Notes: a model not told the origin generated them from the sequence alone. A DNA stretch of 20,818 bases from CAZGXI01 sp964529715 (GCA_964529715.1 CAZGXI010000055.1:1-20818), one strand, 5' to 3'; numbered from the stretch's first letter, positions 1 through 9,362 are shown. Translations and numbers: made by a program.

Positions 1-59
1 CTCGAACCTCCAACCAATTGATTAAGAGTCAACTGCTCTGCCAATTGAGCTACGGGGCC
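1..59 (-). tRNA. tRNA-Lys (anticodon CTT), 3' end cut off by the window edge
   Basis: Read on the minus strand, the sequence gives an acceptor 5' strand GGCCCCG, the TA linker, D-stem GCTC/GAGC, anticodon stem GTTGA/TCAAT around the loop CTCTTAA (anticodon CTT, lysine), a five-base variable region, T-stem GGAGG and the start of the T-loop TTCGAG. The rest of the T-arm and the acceptor 3' strand lie before base 1. The promoter at 73-101 fits this gene. Confidence 0.93.
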
Positions 60-72
60 AAACTTATTTTGC

Positions 73-101
73 ATTATACGGAGGGCGCGCGCCGCCGTCA
101 A
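73..101 (-). promoter_or_regulatory. Sigma-70-type promoter of the tRNA-Lys gene
   Basis: On the minus strand a -35 TTGACG (bases 96-101) and a perfect -10 TATAAT (bases 73-78) are separated by 17 bp. Transcription would start near base 66, about seven bases before the tRNA 5' end, a usual distance for a tRNA gene processed by RNase P. Confidence 0.75.
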
Positions 102-136
102 GACGAAATTTCTGCCACCGGGTCAGGCTGTCCCCC

Positions 137-187
137 AGTCCACTTCAGTGGACTTTGCATCTATTGCCCGGCGTTTCAATGCCGGGC
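137..187 (-). terminator. Two tandem hairpins after the ABC-2-like gene, probable terminator region
   Basis: Directly after the stop codon at 192 there is a 7-bp GC-only stem (166-172 with 181-187, 8-base loop), and 11 bases further along a 7-bp stem with a TTCA loop (137-143, 148-154). Neither is followed by a convincing run of U in the minus-strand transcript, so this is a terminator by position and structure only. It may work with Rho or act as a 3'-end stabiliser. Confidence 0.5.
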
Positions 188-191
188 GATC

Positions 192-1034
192 TCAGTCCTT
201 GCACAGCAGGTATTCGGAGACGCGCAGCGCGCCCCACGTGATCAGCAGTGGCAGAACCACCGGCAGCACCAGTTCCACCACCAGCCACATGCCCCACGAC
301 AGCGGCAGCAGGCGGATCAGGTTGGTCAGCACGTAGTAGGCGGCCATCAGGATAGCGGCCATCGACGTGGCCGAGATGCGCAGCGGCGTCATCGACCCGA
401 CCAGGATGCCCAGCGCCCCGGCCATCACCGGTTCAAGCACCATGCGCACAATCGCCACGACCACGCCGCAGAGCGACAGCACGCGCAGCAGTTCGATGGA
501 CTCTCCGGCGGGCCAGATGATGGCATAGTGGATCAGGGTCGCCGGGAGCGACAGCAGCACCACCGCCAGCAGGATCAGTTCCAGCGTTTCGGCCTGTTTC
601 CAGACGCCCGCCGCGATTTTGGCGAGCATGATCTGCCGGAACGACAACGGGATCGTGCGCAACACACTGAGCGCGTCGTCTTTGCGCTCTTCGGCGATGG
701 CGTTCACGCTGGACGTAATAATGAAGAACAGGCAGCGGAAGTACACCAGCGCCACGATAGGCAAGTAGGCCGCCGAGGCGATGATCGCCAGCATCAGCAG
801 TTCCAGCACGAATGGCAACGGGAACGACACCAGGACCGCGACGATCTCCCACGCAAACAGCTTGACCAGGAACTCCAGGTCCGGCGTGGCGATCTTGGTC
901 TTGAGGCCCAGATGTCGCCGAACAAGCGGGTGCGAGCGCCGCGCCCATGTCGGCAGACGACGATCCGGTTCGTATTCCTGACGCTCCGTTTCGGTTATCC
1001 AGGCAAAGTTCGGATGGGCGACGGTTTCAGTCAT
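192..1034 (-). CDS. Multi-pass membrane protein, probable ABC-2-type transporter permease
   Basis: A 280-residue protein starting at the ATG at 1034, which overlaps the last 8 bases of the upstream methyltransferase-like gene, suggesting translational coupling. A longer in-frame start at 1208 would lie inside that gene and is rejected. About the first 55 residues are polar and cytoplasmic. Hydrophobic segments follow near 60-85, 87-108, 149-170, 185-213, 219-240 and 250-270. The stretch around 115-145 (AEERKDDALSVLRTIPLSFRQ) resembles the loop of ABC-2 permeases in which a conserved E is followed by a leucine-rich turn, a TP or IPL motif and an R-x-I-M/L-x-K helix. No ABC ATPase partner is present in the window; one may be encoded elsewhere. 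The family call rests on this loop and the topology, and the substrate is unknown. The overlap with a methyltransferase gene may be incidental. Confidence 0.6.
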   Translation of the reverse strand: MTETVAHPNFAWITETERQEYEPDRRLPTWARRSHPLVRRHLGLKTKIATPDLEFLVKLFAWEIVAVLVSFPLPFVLELLMLAIIASAAYLPIVALVYFRCLFFIITSSVNAIAEERKDDALSVLRTIPLSFRQIMLAKIAAGVWKQAETLELILLAVVLLSLPATLIHYAIIWPAGESIELLRVLSLCGVVVAIVRMVLEPVMAGALGILVGSMTPLRISATSMAAILMAAYYVLTNLIRLLPLSWGMWLVVELVLPVVLPLLITWGALRVSEYLLCKD

Positions 1035-2043
1035 CGGATAAAGCCTCCTGCAGAGCGTACATATTTTCCGGCGGGGTGTAGCGTGGCACTTCGCAGCCGG
1101 GTGCGGCCAGCCAGTTCGCCCCGCCGGCTGCCCTGCATGCCCGCGCCGCCGCCCGGACCGTGTCCGGCGTGCCCTGATACAGGATTGCGACCGGGTCGAA
1201 GTTGCCACACAGTGCGATGGCCGGGTCGATGGTGTCTACCTGCGCCCGCGCCGCTGCCAGGTCTACCATCCAATCCAGGTCGATGATCTGCGCGCCGCTG
1301 CTGGCCATGTCGGCCACGATGCGGCTGGTGTTGCCGCAGATGTGCAGCCGGGGGATGGCACCCGCCGCGCGCACGGCTGCGAAGATACGCTGTTCGTAAG
1401 GCAGGGCGTAGCGACGATAGGCCTCTGGGCTGACCTGCGAGGCGATGGCGTCGCCCAGCCCGATGATCGTTGCACCGGCCTCGACCTGCGCCTGGGCAAA
1501 GGCGATGGCGACCTCGGTGCAGTGTTCCAGCAGCTTTTCCAGCCATGTGGGGCGGTCGTACAGGTCATAGAGCAGCGCCGTCGTGCCGCGCAGATCGGCG
1601 GCCTCGGCCAGCGCGCCTTCGACCCAGCCCTGGATTGGCAGCGTGTCTCCGGCGTGCGCGCGGAACAACCGGATCGCGTCCACGCGGTCGCGCATTCGGC
1701 TGCCCGGTCGGAGGGGGTCGGGGTAGGGCAGGGCCGAAAGGTCGGCGGGGTCACGGAGCAACGGCTCACGGCACAGCGGTAGATCGTTTTCGGGGAAGGT
1801 AATTGCAGCGCCGAAGTCCGCCGTCTCGCGGTAGGGATCGCTGATCGCGTCGAGCAGGTCCAGGCCATACCGTTCGGCGGTGACGACATTGGACTCGCAC
1901 AGCACATGATAATCCTGGTAGTAGCTTGCCAGCGGCGCGCCGATCTGCTCGGCGGCAAATTGCATAACCAGGCTCAGGTTCGGGATACGATCTACCAGCT
2001 CGCCGCGCAGCCGGACCACGAGCCGCTGCGTGGAAGTCATCAT
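1027..2043 (-). CDS. Uroporphyrinogen decarboxylase-fold protein of the MtaA/CmuA methyltransferase type
   Basis: A 338-residue protein with the TIM-barrel pattern of the UroD superfamily. Visible motifs are IQGWVEGALAEA (137-148), GLGDAIASQVSPEAYRRY (195-212), LHICGNT (233-239), DLDW (255-258), LCGNFDP (278-284) and APGCEVP (314-320). H234, C236 and C317 match the His-x-Cys and late Cys zinc ligands of MtaA/CmuA corrinoid methyltransferases. The N-terminal arginine-rich substrate motif of true HemE is absent, so a haem-pathway decarboxylase is unlikely. The likely role is zinc-dependent methyl transfer to or from a corrinoid or thiol, substrate unknown. The start at 2043 has AGGAG 11 bases upstream; a second ATG follows immediately. 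No corrinoid protein is encoded nearby. Upstream, 2044-2167 holds only a weak -10-like TACAAT (2088-2093). Confidence 0.8.
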   Translation of the reverse strand: MMTSTQRLVVRLRGELVDRIPNLSLVMQFAAEQIGAPLASYYQDYHVLCESNVVTAERYGLDLLDAISDPYRETADFGAAITFPENDLPLCREPLLRDPADLSALPYPDPLRPGSRMRDRVDAIRLFRAHAGDTLPIQGWVEGALAEAADLRGTTALLYDLYDRPTWLEKLLEHCTEVAIAFAQAQVEAGATIIGLGDAIASQVSPEAYRRYALPYEQRIFAAVRAAGAIPRLHICGNTSRIVADMASSGAQIIDLDWMVDLAAARAQVDTIDPAIALCGNFDPVAILYQGTPDTVRAAARACRAAGGANWLAAPGCEVPRYTPPENMYALQEALSDD

Positions 2044-2167
2044 CGGCAGGCGATCTCCTGCTGGTTGCCAGGAAAATTGATAGGTCTATTGTACCGCGAA
2101 TTACCCGTGGCTGCTTGACTTTGGCGTTTACAGGTTAAGATTCGCAGCTGTAGGGCGGGCAGCCGGG

Positions 2168-2386
2168 TTACGTCAATCCCGGCAGTTCGCCCGGCGTAGC
2201 GTCCACGTCGCGCATTCGGGCGATCACCGCCATTTCTGCGATCTCCTCTTCGCTGAAGCCTACCCGCAGCAACACGTTTTTCAACGTCGGCTCGGTGGCT
2301 TTGTCGCCGACGCTGATGACGTGCATATAGTGCGCGCGCAGGCAGGCCCGCCAGTCCTCATAAAAGACGCTCTGGTGTTTAGCCAT
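2168..2386 (-). CDS. Small conserved-looking protein of unknown function (72 aa)
   Basis: A short soluble protein, not assigned to a family. The first 25 residues are aromatic and basic (YEDWRACLRAHYMHVI, 9-24), with one cysteine at 15. The middle (TLKNVLLRVGFSEEEIAEM, 34-52) looks like two short helices around a GFSEEEI turn, similar in style to a small helical protein-binding domain. There is no signal peptide or membrane segment. The start follows a GGGAG-type ribosome site very closely, and the gene lies 14 bases after the beta-CASP nuclease gene, so the two are probably co-transcribed. Coding status is supported by its place in the operon and ribosome site; function is open. Confidence 0.6.
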   Translation of the reverse strand: MAKHQSVFYEDWRACLRAHYMHVISVGDKATEPTLKNVLLRVGFSEEEIAEMAVIARMRDVDATPGELPGLT

Positions 2387-2400
2387 GATCTCCCTGTCCT

Positions 2401-3807
2401 CTAGACCTCAACCGTTTCATGCAGGGCCGGAACGTCTACCCGCCCCAGACCGGTTTCCTTGCGCAGCGCGTCAGCCAGGGCCAGAGAGGAGGCTTCTTCG
2501 CCGTGAACCAGGAAGGTCCGGCGGGGCTTTTGCTGCATCGCGCCGACCCAGCCAAGCAGGTCATTGCGGTCGGCGTGGCCGCTGAAGCCCTCCAGCACCT
2601 CAACGTGCGCCTTAAGCCGGTACTCGTCGCCGAAGATGCGCACCACCGGCGCGCGTTCCACGATTCGCCGCCCCAGCGTGTCGGGGGCCTGGAAGCCGAC
2701 GATCAGGACGGTGTTGCGCGGGTCTTCGATGCGGTTCTTAAGGTGATGCAGGATGCGCCCGGTTTCGGCCATGCCACTGGCGCTGATGATGATCGCCGGC
2801 TCGTGCAGGAAGTTCAACGCTTTGGATTCCTCCACCGAGCGGGTATAGGTGAGCATGGCGAAGCCGAACGGGTCTTTGTCTGTGTCGGTCAGCAAAAACT
2901 GCCGGATTTCGGCATCGTAGACTTCCGGGTGCATTCGGAAGACGTCGGTGACGTTGGTCGCCAGAGGGCTGTCTACATAGACGGGCAGTCTGGGAATCTC
3001 TGCACGACTGACCAGACGGTTCAGGGTATAGACCAACTGCTGCGTCCGCCCGACGGCGAAGGCCGGGACGATGATCATGCCGCCGCGCCGATAGGTTTCG
3101 TTGATGACGCGCGCCAGTTCCCTCTCGGAATCCGGGAACGGTTCGTGCAGCCGGTTGCCGTAGGTGCTTTCCAGGATCAACAGGTCGGCGCGGTCCACAA
3201 TTTCCGGGTCGCGGATGATCGGGATGCCGGGCCGTCCCAGGTCGCCGCTGAAGACCAGCCGCACGTCCCGACCGGCTGCGCGGTCCTGGATGTCTAGCAC
3301 GACGATGGCGCTGCCGAGCATATGCCCGGCGTCCAGCAGAGTCAGGCGCACCCCCGGCAGGATTTCGCGCGGGCGGTCGTAGGCCATGCCGACGAAGTAC
3401 TGCATCGCGGCGACGGCATCTTCCTGGGTATACAGCGGCTCGAACAGATTCTTGCCCTGCTGCTCTCGCTTGCGGTTGACGTACTCCACGTCTTTTTCCT
3501 GGATGTGGGCGCTGTCTAGCAGCATGGTAGCGCACAGGTCGCGCGTGGCGGCGGTGCAGACGATGTCGCCCCGGAAGCCGCGCTTGACCAGGCTGGGGAT
3601 GTTGCCAGAGTGGTCAATGTGCGCGTGAGAGAGCACCAGCACATCAACCGAGGCCGGGTCAAAGGGAATCTGGCGGTTGCGCTCAAAGGCTTCTTTACGT
3701 TTGCCCTGGACCAGTCCGCAGTCGAGCAGCAAGCGATGACCATCGAGTTCGATCAGATGTTGCGACCCGGTGACGGTCCGCGCGGCGCCGTGAAAGGTGA
3801 TTTTCAT
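2401..3807 (-). CDS. Metallo-beta-lactamase/beta-CASP/RMMBL ribonuclease (TTHA0252-like)
   Basis: A 468-residue cytoplasmic protein of normal length for the stand-alone beta-CASP RNases. The zinc-binding set is complete: HAHIDH (61-66), H162 in GHMLGSA, D189 in FSGD, and H435 in VHGE. The beta-CASP motifs are also present: ESTYGN (213-218, motif A region), the PAFAVGR segment (248-254), SASGM (342-346) and FSGHAD (408-413). The last 70 residues form the RMMBL domain. Members cleave RNA endonucleolytically and some also act as 5' exonucleases, in mRNA decay or rRNA and tRNA maturation. It lies 11 bases after the antiporter gene, with AAGGA eight bases before its ATG. RNase D is two genes upstream, so RNA processing is a shared theme, but the exact substrate cannot be read from the sequence. 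Confidence 0.92.
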   Translation of the reverse strand: MKITFHGAARTVTGSQHLIELDGHRLLLDCGLVQGKRKEAFERNRQIPFDPASVDVLVLSHAHIDHSGNIPSLVKRGFRGDIVCTAATRDLCATMLLDSAHIQEKDVEYVNRKREQQGKNLFEPLYTQEDAVAAMQYFVGMAYDRPREILPGVRLTLLDAGHMLGSAIVVLDIQDRAAGRDVRLVFSGDLGRPGIPIIRDPEIVDRADLLILESTYGNRLHEPFPDSERELARVINETYRRGGMIIVPAFAVGRTQQLVYTLNRLVSRAEIPRLPVYVDSPLATNVTDVFRMHPEVYDAEIRQFLLTDTDKDPFGFAMLTYTRSVEESKALNFLHEPAIIISASGMAETGRILHHLKNRIEDPRNTVLIVGFQAPDTLGRRIVERAPVVRIFGDEYRLKAHVEVLEGFSGHADRNDLLGWVGAMQQKPRRTFLVHGEEASSLALADALRKETGLGRVDVPALHETVEV

Positions 3808-3818
3808 TTTGTCTATCC

Positions 3819-5300
3819 TTAAACCGATGTTGTATCTGTTTTTATGGGTCCTGCGATGATGTCGCGCAAGCTCTTGAAGGCGTCTTTTGGGGCTAACACC
3901 AGAAGCCGGTCGCCTGCCTCAATGACGGTGCCGCCGCCGGGAACGATGAAATCTCCCTGCCGGCCTAGCAGCACGATCAATATTCCTGGCGGAAGTCCCA
4001 GGTCTACAATCTGTTTGCCGACTATAGACGAACCCGGTGGGATTGCCAACTCAGTGAGTTCGTTTTTGATATTGGCGGCGGGATCCAGTTCCAGGACGGG
4101 CTGGCGGGAGGGTGGAGCGGGGACGTCCACGCGCAGCCAGCGGGCGATCAGGGGGAGCGTTGTTCCTTGCAGCAGCACCGAAGTCAGCACGATGAAAAAC
4201 ACCAGGTGAAAAATTGTGTCCGCTTTGGGCAGACCTTCTACCAGCGGGAAAGTCGCCAGGATGATCGGCGCCGCGCCGCGCAGCCCGACCCACGCGACCA
4301 TGCTTTTTTCACGCAGGGTCAGCCGCGCCGGAAACAGGGCGATCAGCACGCTCAGCGGTCGGGCGACAAGCATCAGAAACGCCGCGGCCAGCAGGCCGGC
4401 AGGGATCACGGCGATCAGGCGCGACGGAAAGACGAGCAGCCCCAGAGTCAGGAACATCACGATTTGCATCAGCCAGGCCAGCCCGTCGTGAAAGCGCGCC
4501 AGGCTCTTTTTGTGGATGAAGCTGCTGTTGCCCAGAATCAGCCCGGCCAGGTACACCGCCAGGAAGCCGTTGCCGCCCAGCGATGCTGTTACCCCATAAG
4601 TGAGCAGGGCCAGGGTGAGTGTCAGGACCGGGTACAGCCCTTCGTATTCCAGGCGCAGGCGGTTGATGGTGAACACGCTGCCCTGCCCGATCCCGTATCC
4701 CAGCGCCGCACCGATGACCATCTGCTGCGCGAACAGGCCGGGCAGGTCGAGAGGCGAAGCCGCCGGATCGGCCAGCAGACGGATCATGCCGATGGTCAGA
4801 AACACGGCCATCGGATCGTTGCTGCCGGATTCCATTTCCAGCAGGGGTTCTAACGGCTCTTTCAGACGGGTGCTGCGCGATCTTAGGATGGCGAACACAG
4901 CAGCGGCGTCGGTCGAGGAGACAATCGCGCCCAGTAAGATGCCTTCCAGGGGCGAGAAGCCGAGCACCGCGACGGCAAACCCGCCGACCGATAGCGCCGT
5001 AATCAGCACGCCGACGGTAGACAGCGCCAGCCCCTGGCCGATGGCCGGACGGATGGTCTGCCAGTCTGTATCCATGCCGCCGGCGAAAAGGATGAGCGCC
5101 AGCGCCACCACACCGAGCGACTGCGCCAGCCAGGGGTTGTCGAACCAGATGCCGCCCGGCCCATCTGAACCGGCCAACATGCCGAGGGCCAGGAACAGCA
5201 ACAGCGCGGGAATGCCCAGCCGGTTGGCTAATTTGCTGGCAAGGATGCTCAGCAGTAACAAAAAGGCAGCCGCTACGAGGAGATGCTCGATAAGGATCAT
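3819..5300 (-). CDS. CPA1-family cation/proton antiporter with C-terminal TrkA-C domain
   Basis: A 493-residue protein with an integral membrane part (1-390) of about 12 hydrophobic helices and a cytoplasmic TrkA-C (RCK_C) domain near 405-475. Typical exchanger residues are seen: SSTDAAAV with D131, E156 followed by SGSND with D162, and GLRGAAP (339-345). This arrangement matches the NhaP2/CvrA/KhaP potassium-or-sodium/proton antiporters of the inner membrane, which set cytoplasmic pH and ion content. The TrkA-C domain probably senses a small ligand such as a nucleotide. The ion cannot be decided from the sequence. The start region carries GATGATCC twice, ten bases apart; only the downstream copy opens this frame. 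A GCGTGCACGC palindrome sits at 5312-5321. The gene follows RNase D after 68 bases and probably shares its transcript. Confidence 0.9.
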   Translation of the reverse strand: MILIEHLLVAAAFLLLLSILASKLANRLGIPALLLFLALGMLAGSDGPGGIWFDNPWLAQSLGVVALALILFAGGMDTDWQTIRPAIGQGLALSTVGVLITALSVGGFAVAVLGFSPLEGILLGAIVSSTDAAAVFAILRSRSTRLKEPLEPLLEMESGSNDPMAVFLTIGMIRLLADPAASPLDLPGLFAQQMVIGAALGYGIGQGSVFTINRLRLEYEGLYPVLTLTLALLTYGVTASLGGNGFLAVYLAGLILGNSSFIHKKSLARFHDGLAWLMQIVMFLTLGLLVFPSRLIAVIPAGLLAAAFLMLVARPLSVLIALFPARLTLREKSMVAWVGLRGAAPIILATFPLVEGLPKADTIFHLVFFIVLTSVLLQGTTLPLIARWLRVDVPAPPSRQPVLELDPAANIKNELTELAIPPGSSIVGKQIVDLGLPPGILIVLLGRQGDFIVPGGGTVIEAGDRLLVLAPKDAFKSLRDIIAGPIKTDTTSV

Positions 5301-5368
5301 CAGGGATCATCGCGTGCACGCTACCGGGATTCGAGCAGACGCAAAGGGTGGCAGAACAGACATCCGGG

Positions 5369-6532
5369 TTATCGCTTGCCGCCGCCGCCGTTGGCGCCGG
5401 CGATAATGCGCAGGATTTCGGCGCCATAAGCCTGTACTTTCCAGGGGCCCAGTCCTGGGATCGCGTTCAATTCCTCCAAGGAAATCGGCGCGCGGCGGGC
5501 CAGCTCCCACAGCGTATCGCGCGGGACGATCACGTCCGATTCGACGCCGCGCTCCTGGGCGCGCTGCTTGCGCCAGTTACGCAGGGCTTCGTAGCGGATC
5601 AGGGTATGCGGATCGGGCCGGGGGGAGCGATGCGGCGTCGGCGGGCGGCTGGCTTCACCGCGCTGTATGGCCCGCAGGATGTCGTGCCCGTAGCGCCGGA
5701 TTTGCAGCGCGCTGATCCCCGGCAGGCCGGGCAGGTCACCCAGGTGGTGCGGCGCAACCTGCGCCAGGGCGAGCAGGACGCGGTCGTCGAAGATTTTAAA
5801 GGGCGGTACATCCCGCGCTTTGGCCAGCCGTTCCCGCAGCAGATACAGCTCTCGCACAAGGCTCAACTGCCGGGGAGACAGGTCCTGCGCGCCATTGATG
5901 CGCCAGAAGCCCTCCGGGTCGAAGTGCCGCTCTGCCGGGGGAATGTGCGCCAGTTCGCCGAAGGCTTCCTGGGCTTCCTGCCAGCGGCCTTGTTCCTCCA
6001 ACCTGGCTCTCCACAGATCGCGCAGTTGCGGCAAAAAGTGCGTGTCCAACTGCGCATAATGCAGCAGTTCTGGCGAAAGCGGGCGCGCGCCCCAATCGGC
6101 GCGCTGGTGTTTTTTGTCTACCTCCACGCCGAAGTGCGTGGATAGCATACTTGCCAGGCCAAGCTGTCCTGCGCCGCAGATGCGTGCCGCCAGCATAGTG
6201 TCGAACAGGTTGGCGAAGGTGAAGTCGAAGTCGCGCTTAAGGCACATCAGGTCATATTCGGCGGCGTGGAAGACTTTCTCCACGCCGGGGTCGGCCAAGA
6301 GCGGCGCCAGCGGGCTGAGGTCGGCCACTTCCAACGGGTCGATGATGAAATCTGCCGTGCGAGTGGAAAGCTGGATCAGGCATACCTGCTCGCGGTAGGC
6401 GTACAGGCTGTTCGATTCGGTGTCGATAGCCAGGAGCGGTTCGGCAGCCCAGCGGGCGGCGTATTCGGCTAACTCTGCGTCGCTGACGATGATGGTGGCC
6501 GGGGGAAAGTCACTCACAGCCGCCTCCGGCAT
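5369..6532 (-). CDS. rnd: Ribonuclease D, DEDD-type 3'-5' exonuclease with two HRDC domains
   Basis: With the start at 6532 the protein has 387 residues, the usual length of RNase D. The DEDDy exonuclease motifs are complete: DTES (D37, E39), HAAEYD (H89 and D94), and YAQLDTHFL (Y159 and D163). Two HRDC domains follow, near 217-290 and 311-380; the second ends in a helix-hairpin-helix-like GLGPWKVQAYG. The enzyme trims the 3' ends of tRNA precursors and other stable RNAs in the cytoplasm. An in-frame ATG at 6586 would add 18 residues without recognisable fold; neither start has a clear ribosome site. The gene leads the minus-strand block and is divergent from the bc-complex genes. Confidence 0.9.
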   Translation of the reverse strand: MPEAAVSDFPPATIIVSDAELAEYAARWAAEPLLAIDTESNSLYAYREQVCLIQLSTRTADFIIDPLEVADLSPLAPLLADPGVEKVFHAAEYDLMCLKRDFDFTFANLFDTMLAARICGAGQLGLASMLSTHFGVEVDKKHQRADWGARPLSPELLHYAQLDTHFLPQLRDLWRARLEEQGRWQEAQEAFGELAHIPPAERHFDPEGFWRINGAQDLSPRQLSLVRELYLLRERLAKARDVPPFKIFDDRVLLALAQVAPHHLGDLPGLPGISALQIRRYGHDILRAIQRGEASRPPTPHRSPRPDPHTLIRYEALRNWRKQRAQERGVESDVIVPRDTLWELARRAPISLEELNAIPGLGPWKVQAYGAEILRIIAGANGGGGKR

Positions 6533-6602
6533 TGCGCGTAGATAACTGCATGAACGGTGGTCGGGGCGAGGGGATAGGGCAGGCATTGGGTTGACATGGG
6601 GT

Positions 6603-6632
6603 TATTATGACGCGGTAAGAAAAGGCGGGCAA
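6603..6632 (-). promoter_or_regulatory. Possible promoter of the RNase D transcription unit
   Basis: On the minus strand TTGCCC (6627-6632) and CATAAT (6603-6608) are spaced by 18 bp, four and five of six bases matching the sigma-70 consensus. Transcription would start near 6597. This leaves a leader of about 65 bases for the ATG at 6532, or about 10 bases for the alternative ATG at 6586. Confidence 0.35.
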
Positions 6633-6675
6633 GTGGCGGCGGTTGGGATAAAATACACCCTTTGCGGTTGACTTT

Positions 6676-6704
6676 TTGCACCCTCCACAGGCCCATGCTA
6701 TAAT
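6676..6704 (+). promoter_or_regulatory. Extended -10 promoter of the bc-complex operon
   Basis: TGC followed by a perfect TATAAT (6696-6704) is a consensus extended -10. A partial -35 TTGCAC (6676-6681) lies 17 bp upstream. The start would be near 6711. A TTGACT at 6668-6673 is also present, but its distance of 25 bp is too long for it to serve as the -35. Confidence 0.65.
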
Positions 6705-6779
6705 GCACTTTAAATATGTTCCTCAATTCACAAAAAGTCGATGTGGTTAACTATCTGCTAAACGACTGCTTTTCCAAAG

Positions 6780-6815
6780 GCTCAGACGGGCGTTGCGCCC
6801 GATCTAGGCCTGAGC
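6780..6815 (+). promoter_or_regulatory. Two-tier hairpin in the leader of the Rieske mRNA
   Basis: An inner 6-bp stem CGGGCG/CGCCCG with a TTG loop (6787-6801) is enclosed by an outer stem GCTCAG/CTGAGC (6780-6785 with 6810-6815), leaving an 8-base bulge on the 3' side. The AU-rich TATAGTTTATATT follows. It may be an attenuator, a processing or stability element, or part of a larger RNA fold. Confidence 0.5.
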
Positions 6816-6832
6816 TATAGTTTATATTGTCA

Positions 6833-6849
6833 ATCCAGAATATCTGGAT
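6833..6849. promoter_or_regulatory. 17-bp inverted repeat, operator-like
   Basis: ATCCAGA-ATA-TCTGGAT is a perfect dyad with 7-bp arms and a 3-bp centre, 43 bp before the Rieske ATG. The size and symmetry suit a dimeric helix-turn-helix regulator. As RNA the 3-base loop would also allow a tight hairpin. No regulator gene in the window can be matched to it. Confidence 0.45.
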
Positions 6850-6891
6850 ATGAAGCGGTCCCGATCTTTGCCCGATGGAGGGGGATCCAGG

Positions 6892-7509
6892 ATGGCCACA
6901 GGTACGACCGAAAAGGCGGTTGCCCGCGCCGCCGATGTAGAAAGCGTCCGGCAGCCGGAGGAAGTCTCGCTCAGCACGGTCAGCCGACGCGAGTTTTTGT
7001 ACTACATCTGGGGCGCGTCGATGGTGATGCTGCTCGGCGCGGCAGGCGGGATTGCCCTGTGGTTTGCGCTGCCGCGCTTCCGCCAGGGGGAGTTCGGCGG
7101 CGATTTTGTCCTGCTGGGCAGTCAGATTCCGGCGGTTGGTTCGCCTCCCCAAGACAACCCACAGGGGCGTTTCTGGCTCAGCAATACCGAAGATGGCCTG
7201 CTGGCGCTCTACAAAGTCTGCACACATCTGGGTTGTCTGTTCAAATGGGTGGAGGTGAACAACCGCTTTGAATGTCCCTGTCATGGGTCCAAATTTCAGG
7301 CGAACGGGCTGCTGATCCAAAACCCCGCAACGCGCGGCCTGGATCGCTTTGAGATCACGGTGCGGCTCAATGACAATACCGAACTCGTCACCGACGACGC
7401 CGGGAATCCGATTCGGGGTGTCGATCCCTCTCAGGTAGCCGAGTTAATCGTTCATACCGGGCGGCGTATCCGTGGACCTGACGCCGGGGTGGACGCTTAT
7501 CCGATTTAA
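6892..7509 (+). CDS. Rieske [2Fe-2S] protein of the bc complex
   Basis: A 205-residue protein. The start at 6892 is preceded by GGAGGGGG with seven bases of spacing; an earlier in-frame ATG at 6850 lacks this. Residues 31-36 (SRREFL) form a twin-arginine-like motif just before a membrane helix (about 38-60), as expected for a Tat-exported, membrane-anchored Rieske protein. The cluster motifs CTHLGC (110-115) and CPCHGS (128-133) give ligands C110, H112, C128 and H131 and the C115-C130 disulfide. The head domain accepts an electron from quinol at the exocytoplasmic site of cytochrome b and passes it to a cytochrome c. It is the first gene of the bc operon, with cytochrome b following after 53 bases. 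Confidence 0.95.
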   Translation: MATGTTEKAVARAADVESVRQPEEVSLSTVSRREFLYYIWGASMVMLLGAAGGIALWFALPRFRQGEFGGDFVLLGSQIPAVGSPPQDNPQGRFWLSNTEDGLLALYKVCTHLGCLFKWVEVNNRFECPCHGSKFQANGLLIQNPATRGLDRFEITVRLNDNTELVTDDAGNPIRGVDPSQVAELIVHTGRRIRGPDAGVDAYPI

Positions 7510-7562
7510 TTGCAGCGGCGTGGTTTCTGGCAACGCGCGTTTTTCACGGAGGAGTTGAGGCG

Positions 7563-9287
<1,725 letters not shown>

Positions 9288-9362
9288 AAATCGTCTCGGC
9301 CAGGGAGTTGAAAGCTCCCGGTTCGCTGCCCCGGCGCGGCGTTTTTAAGGAGAGTCGTCCTA

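Larger units (their letters stand above)
6533..6891. other. 359-bp divergent intergenic region between RNase D and the Rieske gene
   Basis: This region contains no credible gene. It is noticeably richer in A and T than its surroundings between 6600 and 6850. It holds a minus-strand promoter candidate (6603-6632), a strong plus-strand promoter (6676-6704), a two-tier hairpin (6780-6815), a 17-bp inverted repeat (6833-6849) and the Rieske ribosome site (6877-6884). If transcription starts near 6711, the Rieske mRNA has a leader of about 180 bases. Confidence 0.8.

Noticed and set aside
18..1286. A 422-codon open frame on the plus strand, rich in Gln, Arg and His
   Set aside because: It runs through the tRNA gene and antisense to the ABC-2-like and methyltransferase-like genes. 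Its composition is that of antisense translation of hydrophobic GC-rich genes, and it has no domain.
1027..2043. HemE, the haem-pathway uroporphyrinogen decarboxylase, which would fit the haem theme
   Set aside because: The HemE N-terminal arginine motif is absent, while the H-x-C and late Cys zinc ligands of MtaA/CmuA-like enzymes are present.
2419..3297. A 292-codon plus-strand frame
   Set aside because: It lies fully antisense to the beta-CASP nuclease, whose motifs are all intact.
6668..6704. TTGACT with TATAAT as a promoter pair
   Set aside because: The spacing of 25 bp is too long. TTGCAC at 17 bp plus the TGC extension explains the site better.
9303..9319. GGGAG/CTCCC hairpin as a terminator after cytochrome b
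   Set aside because: Only 5 bp, and no U-tract directly follows. The next gene belongs to the same complex.
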